DNA from: Falsiphaeobacter marinintestinus
GTDB lineage: Bacteria > Pseudomonadota > Alphaproteobacteria > Rhodobacterales > Rhodobacteraceae
Length of the DNA: 64,000 nt
NCBI RefSeq assembly: GCF_007923355.1
Contig: NZ_VOGO01000013.1
Location: 30,550-94,549 of the forward strand
Reading direction: 5' to 3'
Shown here piece after piece: positions 53,941 to 62,456 of this stretch. Both the position numbers and the translations under genes were made by a program. How positions within the stretch are numbered: the stretch's first letter is position 1; each line of letters begins with the position of its first letter. The notes under the pieces were generated by a model. The model ran no database searches. It worked only from the letters and a program-made list of their open reading frames with translations, and was not told where the DNA came from.

Positions 53941-55581
53941 TCAGTGCCAGCTATCGAACACCTCACGGGTCTCGATACTTTCGGGGCGCAGGTTCTCAAT
54001 CCCGCCATAGGGTATTCCCTTCCCGATCGGCAGATGCGGATACTTGGCGATCATGTTCAGGTGGCGCTTGGTCATGTCCTGAAACGATGCGCCGGCCCAC
54101 AACGCGATGCCGATGATCGGGTTCATCTCGCGCGGATCACGCAGCAAGTTAAAGACCGGAGCAGCGGCCCCCGGCAGCCCGGGTGCAGGCATGTGCATCT
54201 TGATGTCCTGCTTCACGATCGACCGCAGCAGCGGGCCCTCATAGACATACACATAGTCACGTCGCGAATTGCCTTCACCTTCGATGAACAACGCCGTCTG
54301 ATCCACACCATCAATCACCCGGTCACGCGGAATGTAATCCATGCCACCAGCGATGCGGGCAAATGTTGTGAACAGATCGGACACGTGAATGATGTCACCT
54401 GCAGCACTGCCCGCAGGGATGACGCCGGGCCAGCGCACAAAGGCGTCTGTGCGTACGCCGCCTTCCAGATGCTGGGTCTTACCCCCACGATAAATCAGTT
54501 CCATCATGCCCGAATTGGGCGAGTAATAGTTGAAGATCCCATTGTCAGACATAAGAACGACAATCGTGTTGTCCGCTTTCCCAGTGCTGTCCACGGCGGC
54601 AAAAAAATCGCCCAGCCAATCATCCAGCAGTTCCATCTTTTCTGCCATATAGCCGCCGTTGCGCGATTTTTGCTGGTCTTGGTCATAGACAAAGTTCAGC
54701 GGATACAACGGCCAGTACTGCATGAAAAAGGGTTCGTCTTTGGCAGCCAGGGTGTTGAGCTGTTCAATGGCCTGCTCTTGATACCGCACGTTCATGTCGT
54801 GGTATTTCGCCTGCGTCCAGACTTCGCCGGCTTCCATATGCACTTCGCGTGCCAGCTTGCCGACCTCGGCTTCAAGGCCGGTGACCAGACCATATGGCCT
54901 GAACCGCTGGTCGATCGCATAGGGGTTTGTTTCCCCGGAAGGATCAAACCCAACCATGTTGTTTGCCTGCATCGCGTCGCGGGTCATCAGCGACAGTTGC
55001 ACCTGCTGGTGAACCGGAAAAGCCGCCCAGTCAAACCCCTGATTGTGTGGGAAAGACTGTTCGATGTCTCCTTGGTGCCACTTGCCAACGTGCGCAGTGT
55101 TATACCCCACTTCCTTCAGGATTTCGGCGATTGTGACCTCTTCTGCGGCCAGACCTTCGCCGACAAGAGCCACTTTGACCTCTTCCTGCCCGGCACGCAC
55201 GGGATGGCGTCCTGTCAACATCGCGGTACGGGTCGGAGTGCAGGATGGCTCGGTGTACATCCGCATCAGGCTCATGCCCTGATCGGCAAAGTCATTGATG
55301 TTCGGCGTGTCGATCCCGGTCACATAGTTCATAGCCCGGTTTCCAAGGATACCAAAGCTGACATCATCGATCAGGACATAGACGAAGTTAGGGGGGTTGC
55401 CGCCATTGGCGTCCCGGATTTCTGCCAGTTTGGCGTCAATGGCCTTGTCCTGAGCGCTCCATTTTTCTTGGTGCTGAGCTTCTAGGTAAAGGTATTCCCC
55501 ATCACGAATGATGTCACCACTCTGCGCATGAACTGACGTGCCCAGTATTAGCGACACGGCAATCGCTAGTGTTCGTTTCAT
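53941..55581 (-). CDS. Arylsulfatase, exported
   Basis: This 546-residue protein has a signal peptide ending near SVHAQSGD (residue 20). The sulfatase signature EPSCTPTRTAMLTGRHPVRA holds the C-T-P-T-R motif whose Cys is converted to formylglycine. The metal-binding Asp pair is in YVLIDDVSFG near residue 70, and the MSDNGIFNYY segment near 345 gives another ligand. It hydrolyses sulfate esters in the periplasm or outside. It is next to an AraC regulator, an amidohydrolase and a porin, which suggests use of a sulfated organic compound. A helper formylglycine enzyme is not in this window. Confidence 0.88.
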   Translation of the reverse strand: MKRTLAIAVSLILGTSVHAQSGDIIRDGEYLYLEAQHQEKWSAQDKAIDAKLAEIRDANGGNPPNFVYVLIDDVSFGILGNRAMNYVTGIDTPNINDFADQGMSLMRMYTEPSCTPTRTAMLTGRHPVRAGQEEVKVALVGEGLAAEEVTIAEILKEVGYNTAHVGKWHQGDIEQSFPHNQGFDWAAFPVHQQVQLSLMTRDAMQANNMVGFDPSGETNPYAIDQRFRPYGLVTGLEAEVGKLAREVHMEAGEVWTQAKYHDMNVRYQEQAIEQLNTLAAKDEPFFMQYWPLYPLNFVYDQDQQKSRNGGYMAEKMELLDDWLGDFFAAVDSTGKADNTIVVLMSDNGIFNYYSPNSGMMELIYRGGKTQHLEGGVRTDAFVRWPGVIPAGSAAGDIIHVSDLFTTFARIAGGMDYIPRDRVIDGVDQTALFIEGEGNSRRDYVYVYEGPLLRSIVKQDIKMHMPAPGLPGAAAPVFNLLRDPREMNPIIGIALWAGASFQDMTKRHLNMIAKYPHLPIGKGIPYGGIENLRPESIETREVFDSWH

Positions 55582-55834
55582 GTTTGTCCCCCTCTATTTG
55601 TCGTTATTAGGCTTCAATGTGTCTACGTGGCCCAAGCTCATCCAGATCTACCTTTTCAGATCAAAAGGCGCCGTCTTGGGCGCAAGAACTGCCACTGGTT
55701 GAAACCTGCCTTCGGTCGCGATGTATATCAAGGCCGGGTTAGTGTCGTTCGCGGCCAATAGAGTCGGCAAAGCCGCCTAACGCGCTGTCAAATCGCCAAA
55801 ACAGGGTGCGAAGCACTCAACCCTGTGATCATGC

Positions 55835-56848
55835 TCAGACATGCAAGCCGTCTTGGCGGGCCTTGCGCTCGGCCCTGAATTTTGTCGGGCTCATACCTTC
55901 CTCCCGGGCAAAGGCCCGCGCGAAATTAGACGGATTGGTGTACCCAAGGTTTGACGCTATTTCTTCGACGCTCAGGCCCGATCCCTCAAGGGCGTCTTTG
56001 GCATATTCGACCTTGGCCCGCGCGAGCTCTCTGGAAATGTTCGTGTCCCAGACTGCCAACCGCCGTGCCAGCGACCGGGGCGCCATATGCACAAGGTCAG
56101 CGGCCTTGCTGGCATTCATATCCTTGTCGAGGATTTTCTGACGCAGTAACTTGCGAAACCCCGTCAGAAAGTGGCTGTGCTGTTTTTCCCTGCGGTCAGA
56201 TATAGTGCCTGTTTCCGGAACGCCTTCAGTAATCGAACGTGACAGCCACTCTGAAGGAAATTGAATCCGGGGCCCCATGTCGTTGCCCTTCAGCGTCTGG
56301 TTCCGGTCAAAAGACGCGGGCAACACTGAAGGATCGCACAGCACCAAAAGAACACGCTCAAGGTCCTCCAGATCACCCAATGCTCTTTTCAGGATGGCCA
56401 TTTTCAGGCCAATCATGAAACCGTCGTTTTGCGCCGGTTTGATCAACGGTTTGAAGGTGCGGGCTTCACCGAAGGTTGCCGTTTCTCCGCGCACCTCAAG
56501 ATAGGGGGTCGCAGATGATGCGTATTTGTGTGCGTTTGCCACATAGATGTTCAGGAAATCGCCAAGCGTCGTCGCATCCTCAAAGGCCTGGCGAACCATC
56601 GGCCATCCGGAAGGGTCCAAATGCGACCCGATTTCCGCGCAGAAGGTTTGATCATCAACGGCTGTCGCGCAGCTTTCAACGAATTGATGCATGACCATGA
56701 CGTGCACCGAAATATCGTCTTGATCGACGGCGGCCACTGTCAGTCCGACACTTTCCAGAACCGGCTCAGGGTCGACGCCGCGGTTCCTCAACCCGGTCAG
56801 AAGCGGGGCTAAAAGATGGAGCCTTACCAATGGCAATGATCTTGACAT
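55835..56848 (-). CDS. AraC-family transcriptional regulator
   Basis: This 337-residue protein has an N-terminal ligand-binding region of the OruR/ArmA type (LLTGLRNRGVDPEPVLESVG) and a C-terminal double HTH (ASKAADLVHMAPRSLARRLA, then EIASNLGYTNPSNFARAFAR and EEGMSPTKFRAER). It lies between the arylsulfatase gene and the divergent amidohydrolase-porin genes and is the likely regulator of both. The start is the ATG at 56848; 189 bases separate it from the amidohydrolase start. Confidence 0.85.
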   Translation of the reverse strand: MSRSLPLVRLHLLAPLLTGLRNRGVDPEPVLESVGLTVAAVDQDDISVHVMVMHQFVESCATAVDDQTFCAEIGSHLDPSGWPMVRQAFEDATTLGDFLNIYVANAHKYASSATPYLEVRGETATFGEARTFKPLIKPAQNDGFMIGLKMAILKRALGDLEDLERVLLVLCDPSVLPASFDRNQTLKGNDMGPRIQFPSEWLSRSITEGVPETGTISDRREKQHSHFLTGFRKLLRQKILDKDMNASKAADLVHMAPRSLARRLAVWDTNISRELARAKVEYAKDALEGSGLSVEEIASNLGYTNPSNFARAFAREEGMSPTKFRAERKARQDGLHV

Positions 56849-57037
56849 AGCGATCCTCGCAGACCAACAAAGATCGGAAATCTAGACTGATCTCAGCTCA
56901 TCGGTCAAATCGATCTATCATTTAGCGTCAAAAACCGTACTGCACTGTCCAAAAATGATGCGCGCTTGGCGGTCAGATTTGCGATGCTGACACCGGGGAC
57001 CCCAATGGGGGGCTTTGGTTCTAAAAGGAGATCTGAA

Positions 57038-58429
57038 GTGAGATTAGCGAAACTACATTCGACAACGCTGGCCATCGGGTTTTTGGCGTTTGGTACGGTG
57101 GCAGCTTTGGCGCAGGATGATCCGGCGCAAGTGTTGTTCACAAATTGCGCCGTATTCGACGGCAAGGCAACGGAACTGACCGACGCCCAGAACGTTCTGG
57201 TCACGGGCAATCTGATCGAAGCCATCGGGGACGCGTCTTTGACGGCCGAGGGCGCGACGACCGTTGATTGCGACGGGCGCACGCTTATGCCGGGCCTGAT
57301 CGAAGGCCATGCGCACCTTATGCTGATGGGGCCGTCTCTTCCGGCCATGGAAGCCAATTCAACCTGGGAAGACTTCGCCATCCATGGCACCCGGATGTCC
57401 GAGATGTACCTGATGCAAGGCTTCACGACGGTTCGCGATGCGGGTGGCGCAAATGCCGGACTGCAACGGGCCATCAATTCCGGGGCGATCATCGGGCCAC
57501 GCGTCTATCCGTCCGCCGCCTTTATTGGCACCCGCGGGGGGCACGCAGATTTTGCAAACTTCACGTCACCCGTGGGCGAGTCCACCAATATGGGCCGCCT
57601 GAACATGGCGCAGGAAGCCGACAGTGTCGCAGATGTTCACAAGTTCGGACGCAACAACTTTCGAATGGGTGCAAGTCAGCTGAAATACATGCAATCGGGC
57701 GGTGCCGTGTCGGCATTTGATCCTTGGCAACTCCTTGCCGGCTCCCAAGCCGAGATCGAAGCCGTGGTTCAGGTTGCAAACGAATATGGTAGCTATGTGA
57801 TGGCCCACTCTTACCGGAAAGAGGCCATCATGACCGCACTGAATGCAGGTGTAAGGTCAATCGAACATGGGTTCATGTTTGACTGCGAGATCGCCGAACT
57901 CATGAAGGAAAAAGACGCCTATATCACGACAAACCTGACGGCCTTCGATCCCGGTTTGCTGGAGATTCCTGCCGTCAAGAATGTGGCTTCAAGCCTGCGC
58001 AAGGCAACATCTGCGTCAGCGGCCTTCGTAAACTACATCCCCAACATGAAAAAATGCCCTGTCAAACGCGCGTTTCAGACCGATTGCGTGGGGGATGTTC
58101 CATCGTGCAGCAAACAGATTGCCTACGAGAAATACCTGAACGCTGACTTCTTTGATCCGCACACGGCGTTGGTTGTCATGACCTCCACCGGGGGCGAACT
58201 TGTCGCCCTGTCTGGCGACTTTATGAACCCTTACCCGGACGGCAAGCTGGGTGTGATCGAAGCAGGCGCTTATGCCGACATCCTTCTGGTTGATGGCAAC
58301 CCGCTGGAAGATTTCTCGGTGCTGGGAACCTCGGACAAATGGTTTGACGGCCCCGAACGCCCAGACAGCCCCGAGACGATCCGGGTGATCATGAAGGATG
58401 GTGTATTCTACAAGAATACGCTGAATTGA
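57038..58429 (+). CDS. Exported amidohydrolase (imidazolonepropionase-like)
   Basis: A GTG at 57038 with AAAAGGAG upstream (57023-57030) gives 463 residues and a signal peptide ending near VAALAQDD (residue 23). Amidohydrolase motifs are present: HxH in LMPGLIEGHAHLML near residue 92, a carbamylated-Lys type segment QLKYMQSGGAVS near 211, VMAHSYRKEA near 252, SIEHGFMF near 270, and an FQTD segment near 348 where FGTD is usual. The last part, AGAYADILLVDGNPLED, is the family tail. Related secreted enzymes are prolidase-like or carboxypeptidases. It is 61 bases ahead of the porin and probably acts in the periplasm on a porin-imported compound. Confidence 0.8.
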   Translation: MRLAKLHSTTLAIGFLAFGTVAALAQDDPAQVLFTNCAVFDGKATELTDAQNVLVTGNLIEAIGDASLTAEGATTVDCDGRTLMPGLIEGHAHLMLMGPSLPAMEANSTWEDFAIHGTRMSEMYLMQGFTTVRDAGGANAGLQRAINSGAIIGPRVYPSAAFIGTRGGHADFANFTSPVGESTNMGRLNMAQEADSVADVHKFGRNNFRMGASQLKYMQSGGAVSAFDPWQLLAGSQAEIEAVVQVANEYGSYVMAHSYRKEAIMTALNAGVRSIEHGFMFDCEIAELMKEKDAYITTNLTAFDPGLLEIPAVKNVASSLRKATSASAAFVNYIPNMKKCPVKRAFQTDCVGDVPSCSKQIAYEKYLNADFFDPHTALVVMTSTGGELVALSGDFMNPYPDGKLGVIEAGAYADILLVDGNPLEDFSVLGTSDKWFDGPERPDSPETIRVIMKDGVFYKNTLN

Positions 58430-58490
58430 CATGGGCGGGCGGCCCTCCCTCGGGCTGCCCGCAACGCCCACGCTCTGAAAGGTTGTCTTC

Positions 58491-59681
58491 ATGCGCCTCG
58501 GTTCTCTGGCCTTGTGCCTTCTGGCCACGTTTGCGCTGAGCACGACGAGTTACGCTCAGGGCCTTGGCGGTCCGTCCTCGGTTCAGGCCGAACTTGAACC
58601 GGGGGACGGTCTGACCGACCCTCAGTTTCGCTCGGATTTCCCCAGAAATACCGCGCCGGGGTACTTCGCCTGGGCTGATAAACTGGCCAAGGATCACGGT
58701 CTCAGGTTCAACTTTGACTACCTGGCACTCGGGCAATCCTCGAACGCTGATATTGGCGCAGGCAATGCCAGTGGCGGGATCGCCCGGTTCTACGGAAGCT
58801 GGCAAGCGACCGAGACCGGATCGTTGACATTCAAAATTGAAAACCGCCATGCCTATGGCGCCGTGGCCCCCCAGTTCCTTGGGTTTGACGGCGGCGCTGT
58901 GTCGATCACCGGCACCGCCTTCAACGACAATGGCACGATGTTGACCAACCTGTTCTGGACCCAGCGCGCGGCGGACGGGGCGTGGTCGGTGCAGGTCGGG
59001 CAGATTGACGTCACCGATTTTGTCGACATCTACGGTCTGGTCAGCCCCTATACCGGCTTTCAGAACCTCGCATTCAACACCAACCCAACGATCAATGCCC
59101 CCAATCCAGGGCTTGGCATCGCCGGAGGTGTCAAGCTTGGTGGCAACTTCTACATGACGGGCAGCATTGCCGATGCCAATGCCGACCCATCCAGCCCGGA
59201 TCTGGACGTGTTTTCCGATGGCAACCTCTTCAAAAGTCTGGAAATTGGCTACACCAGCGATTTCGGGCGTCTCTATTTCGACAATATTCACCTGACCTTA
59301 TGGCACAGCGATGCCGCCAATGATGGCAGTCGCGCCGAAGATTATGGAGCCGCATTCTCCGCAGCGTGGTTCATTGACAACAAATGGATGCCCTTCCTGC
59401 GGGCCGGTGTGTCCAAGGGCACCGCCGCGCTTTACGAAAAATCGGTGTCCGGCGGCGTTGGGTTTTACATGCGCAACACGGATATGGCCGGGATTGGCCT
59501 GAATTGGGCACAGGCAAATGGCCTGCCCGGAAACCAGGCAACGCTGGAAGCCTTCTATCGCTTTTCCATCTCGCCGGGGCTCCAGATCACGCCATCCATT
59601 CAATACATCAAAAACCCGCTCCTGAACCCGGCGCAATCCAGCATCACAGTTCTGGGCCTTCGGGCCCGCGCGGTCTTCTGA
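58491..59681 (+). CDS. Outer-membrane porin, OprB-like
   Basis: This 396-residue protein has a signal peptide ending near TTSYAQGL (residue 23). The mature chain is a series of amphipathic beta strands and ends in RARAVF, an aromatic C-terminal residue as needed for outer-membrane insertion. GLRFNFDYLALGQSSN, GQIDVTDFVDIYG and YMTGSIADANADPSSPDLD fit the carbohydrate-selective porin (OprB) family. It follows the amidohydrolase in the same direction. The transported compound is not known; a sulfated or amide compound used by the neighbours is inferred. Confidence 0.8.
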   Translation: MRLGSLALCLLATFALSTTSYAQGLGGPSSVQAELEPGDGLTDPQFRSDFPRNTAPGYFAWADKLAKDHGLRFNFDYLALGQSSNADIGAGNASGGIARFYGSWQATETGSLTFKIENRHAYGAVAPQFLGFDGGAVSITGTAFNDNGTMLTNLFWTQRAADGAWSVQVGQIDVTDFVDIYGLVSPYTGFQNLAFNTNPTINAPNPGLGIAGGVKLGGNFYMTGSIADANADPSSPDLDVFSDGNLFKSLEIGYTSDFGRLYFDNIHLTLWHSDAANDGSRAEDYGAAFSAAWFIDNKWMPFLRAGVSKGTAALYEKSVSGGVGFYMRNTDMAGIGLNWAQANGLPGNQATLEAFYRFSISPGLQITPSIQYIKNPLLNPAQSSITVLGLRARAVF

Positions 59682-60083
59682 TCTCAACCTGCACCGCGCC
59701 CTGCAATCCGCTCACAAAGCTGCCCAAACCGCCTTTGAAACTGAGCGAACAGGTTAGATCACTGCTCCGCGTCCGAAACAACCATCAAGGTCAAGCGCCG
59801 CATTTTGCATATTCGGCGGGTTGCGGTCCTTCGTTGCGCCCGGCACCGACAACTGCACTGCGGACAAAGCGGTCTCTGCTATCAGTGGACGCCCATGGCC
59901 CAAAAAAACAAGACTAGGTCAGCTTTGCTGGCCTGCCTAGACAGCTTGGGTGATATTGATCCACCTCAAAGCCATGTGTTCTCGGCAATTTAAACTTGAG
60001 CGAAGCGTGCCTCGCAACGTTTCGTTGCAGTTAAGGTAAAAGGCTAAGCATTTGCGGCGGGGTCGCAGAGAAGGAGGTTTCCG
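59682..60083. repeat. Non-coding gap with repeat copy A
   Basis: No gene is evident in this 402-base gap. From 59743 the sequence GAGCGAACAGGTTAGATCAC continues into a stretch that matches, with many changes, the sequence starting at 61203 (GAGCGAAAATGTCAGATCAC). The resemblance continues for about 130 to 150 bases. It looks like a diverged copy of a dispersed intergenic repeat. Confidence 0.5.
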
Positions 60084-60989
60084 ATGTCAAACAGTGAAAC
60101 GCAGTCTTGTCCGGCGCTGAAATGCCTCGCAGATTGGCTGGGCACCATTGTTGTCGTGTTTTTTCTGGCGGGCTCAGCGGTGCCCGCTTTGGCGCAGGCG
60201 CAATCATCGGAAGCGGTTGCCGATAGCGCAGGATTTCCAGCTCAGATCGAACCGTTGCGCCGCGCCGACGTTAACGCGGCTGTCGAAAGCACAATCGAAA
60301 AGATCCATTTCGAGGCAGGACAAACTATTGCGGCCGGCGACATCGTCGTCACTCTGGACAACCGGAAATATCAACTGGCGGTAAAGAATGCCGAGGCAAA
60401 TTACAGGCGCGCCGAAAAGGTTCTGGAGGGGGCAAGGAGTGAATTCGAACGTACTCAAAAGCTGAAGGATCGTGGCACCGTCAGCGGTGTTCAAATGTTG
60501 AAAGCGAAAGTTTCCGTTGTTCTCTCAGAAGCCGTACTGGACCAGGCCCAGGCGACCTTGGAAACGGAGCAGACGAATCTTAACCGGACTGTGCTGCGGG
60601 CCCCAATCACGGGAATTATTAGCCGCCCCAAACTTGACGTGGGCGGGCTTGTTTCACCCGGCTTCTCTCCGCCACTGGCGCATATCGTTCAGATGGATCC
60701 AATCCTGGTAGCTTACAAAATCCCGTATCTGGAGCGTTTGAACCAATTGGGAGTTGAGCAGCTTACTGATTTGGACGACATGCTTTCCCAGGTCGAGTTG
60801 ACCATAAAGGTTTCCGACACATGGACGTATGAACACAAGGCCAGACCGAAACATGGATCTGCAGGTGTGGATCCCGAGACCGGTGAAATGACAATCTGGG
60901 CCGAAGTTCCAAACCCGCGTTATTTGCTGCGGCCCGGTTTGCGCGTCACCGTGTTTTCCAATCTCAGACTAGGCGATCTGGACCAATAG
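60084..60989 (+). CDS. Membrane-fusion protein (HlyD/RND adaptor), orphan
   Basis: This 301-residue protein follows a strong GAAGGAGG site (60071-60078). A signal or anchor segment (about residues 15-38, VVVFFLAGSAVPALAQAQ) is followed by the barrel-lipoyl part (AAVESTIEKIHFEAGQTIAA), a helical hairpin (about 90-160), RAPITGIISRPKLDVGGLVS and a C-terminal beta domain. It would link an inner-membrane pump to an outer-membrane channel. No RND, ABC or TolC-like partner follows, and the protein is short for an RND adaptor, so it may be a decayed or stand-alone part. Confidence 0.75.
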   Translation: MSNSETQSCPALKCLADWLGTIVVVFFLAGSAVPALAQAQSSEAVADSAGFPAQIEPLRRADVNAAVESTIEKIHFEAGQTIAAGDIVVTLDNRKYQLAVKNAEANYRRAEKVLEGARSEFERTQKLKDRGTVSGVQMLKAKVSVVLSEAVLDQAQATLETEQTNLNRTVLRAPITGIISRPKLDVGGLVSPGFSPPLAHIVQMDPILVAYKIPYLERLNQLGVEQLTDLDDMLSQVELTIKVSDTWTYEHKARPKHGSAGVDPETGEMTIWAEVPNPRYLLRPGLRVTVFSNLRLGDLDQ

Positions 60990-61202
60990 ACGGAACCGAA
61001 ACACTATTTCTGAAGCGAGCCGAACCGTGGAAGGCCGCAGGGACCCTTTTGCGGCATTCTGCCCGCGCAACAGGTTGGGAAGAGCCGTTTGTAGCCACAG
61101 GGTACGCGACGGCAACCGGCTGTTTTGAGTTCGCAACGGCCATTGTCGTACCACTCAAGCTAGGCTGGTAGGAGCGGTTTGTAACAAACGACCCATGAAG
61201 CA

Positions 61203-61350
61203 GAGCGAAAATGTCAGATCACTGCCCCGCGCCCGCAGCAACCGTCAGGGCCGCGCAACATTTGGGACTTTGGGCGGAAAGTGCGAATTCGTTGCACTCG
61301 GCATACATGCCTGCTGTGCAGGACGAAGCCGCCATTGCGGGCGACACTTT
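61203..61350. repeat. Repeat copy B, downstream of the adaptor gene
   Basis: GAGCGAAAATGTCAGATCAC and the following bases resemble the copy at 59743 on the same strand (GATCACTGC, CCGCG, CCG, then CAACCRTCARGG). Together the two copies flank the adaptor gene at about 1.46 kb spacing. The rest of 60990-61410 shows no coding signal that I trust. Confidence 0.45.
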
Positions 61351-61410
61351 CTTTCTTTATCGATGATCCCTGTTGCGGCCGCAATGGAATGGTCAAATAC
61401 ATGACTGTTT

Positions 61411-61676
61411 TCAATTAGACTTCAGACAGGCTGGGATCGGTGCATCACTATAGGTTAGGTTTGCTGAAGTCCACGATGGCCTGCCTGACGGCTTCGCCTC
61501 CCACGCCATCTCCGCGTCAAACCAGATCGACAGTGAACCACGCTGCTTCAGGGCTCGATTATAGTGTGACCAGTGTTTGGCCTTGTAATTCGTAGGGGTC
61601 CGGCTGCTCATGGACGCCAGCTATCACGATGGATTCATCTGGTGAAATCTCGGGGAACGATTGGTGCAACAAAGCC
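61411..61676 (-). mobile_element. IS5-family remnant, transposase 5' end
   Basis: TTGGTGCAACAAAGCC (61661-61676) is, on the minus strand, the IS5-family terminal repeat starting GGCTTTGTTGCACC. The ORF at 61411-61611 (66 residues) opens MSSRTPTNYKAKHWSHYNRA and has RGSLSIWFDAEMAWEAKPSG, both typical of IS5-type transposase starts. After residue 60 (TYSD..I.ACL) the match ends with KSN and stop, so only the first fifth of the transposase remains. No right end or target duplication is visible. It is a truncated, inactive copy. Confidence 0.75.
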
Positions 61677-62051
61677 GTTGCAGTTCAATAATTGTAAAAT
61701 TCCAGCCAAGTTTTTGGGCAGCAGGTCAATCACCGCCAGCTAATAGACCGTGCTGAGATATAACCGGTCCCATCCCTGAGCCTAAGTCTTATACACTGCC
61801 CGGCAGATGGTTGTTTCAATCACCGAGAGGGGCAAATCAAGCGTTGACGACGAGTGTGTTCTGAGGGGAGTTATATTCGATACATAAATGGAAGTGGATC
61901 AAATATCGGTGCAAATACCGGGTCAGTTCTCAGTAGCGTTCAACGGTACTGTAACCTGTTTCCACTTAAGTCATGCCATTACTGTCGTTGCCATACTGAC
62001 GGCCCAACTCATCTTCCTGAGTGCGATCTCCAAACAAAACGTGGCCAATAT

Positions 62052-62069
62052 CCTATCCGAAAGGATAGG
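62052..62069 (+). terminator. Hairpin with GAAA tetraloop
   Basis: CCTATCC and GGATAGG form a perfect 7-base stem closed by GAAA, a stable tetraloop, and are followed by TCATTACTTCTTTT. It could be a weak terminator or part of an unannotated RNA; no gene is seen just before it. Confidence 0.4.
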
Positions 62070-62318
62070 TCATTACTTCTTTTGAGCGATCTGGTGTCCT
62101 TTATTCCGCATGGTTCATATGCGGAAATGTGCAATTATCCCCGTGAAGAAACGGAGTAAACGGTAGTGTTTTTTGACAAGTTCCCATATCGGCTTCTTGA
62201 CAGCCTCAGAGTCAAAGTTGCCCGACGTGTTTTGGCTGGTTCGTCGCGAAGCACATCGCTGACGATCGGGGCAACTGCGGGTTTTAGCGGCGTGACCCTA
62301 CGGCGACACCTTCGGCAC

Positions 62319-62336
62319 AATTTGTCCAAATTTGTC
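62319..62336 (+). promoter_or_regulatory. Direct repeat 120 bases before the surface-protein gene
   Basis: AATTTGTC occurs at 62319-62326 and again at 62329-62336, a spacing of ten bases, one helical turn. Such tandem half-sites are typical of OmpR/PhoB-class response regulators. The start of the surface-protein gene is at 62457. Confidence 0.4.
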
Positions 62337-62456
62337 ACAGTTTCTTCACACTGGCGACAACCGGCGCATAGAGACACATAAAAACATCACAATACATGAA
62401 TGGCATTGGGCGCACATAGGCCCGCCGTTTAAAAGATAATACGCAGGGGCAGTCCC

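Larger units (their letters stand above)
61677..62456. other. Non-coding stretch before the surface-protein gene
   Basis: This 780-base stretch has no convincing gene; short reading frames on both strands show no codon bias, signal peptide or ribosome site. It contains a hairpin at 62052-62069 and a direct repeat at 62319-62336, both listed separately. Base composition is lower in GC than the coding parts. The last 120 bases probably hold the promoter of the gene at 62457. Confidence 0.5.

Noticed and set aside
61195..61404. 69-codon ORF in the intergenic region after the adaptor gene
   Set aside because: It lies inside the diverged intergenic repeat and has no ribosome site or conserved pattern.
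61854..62159. Short ORFs with some Cys and hydrophobic residues before the surface-protein gene
   Set aside because: No ribosome site, and codon use differs from the real genes; one contains the hairpin at 62052.
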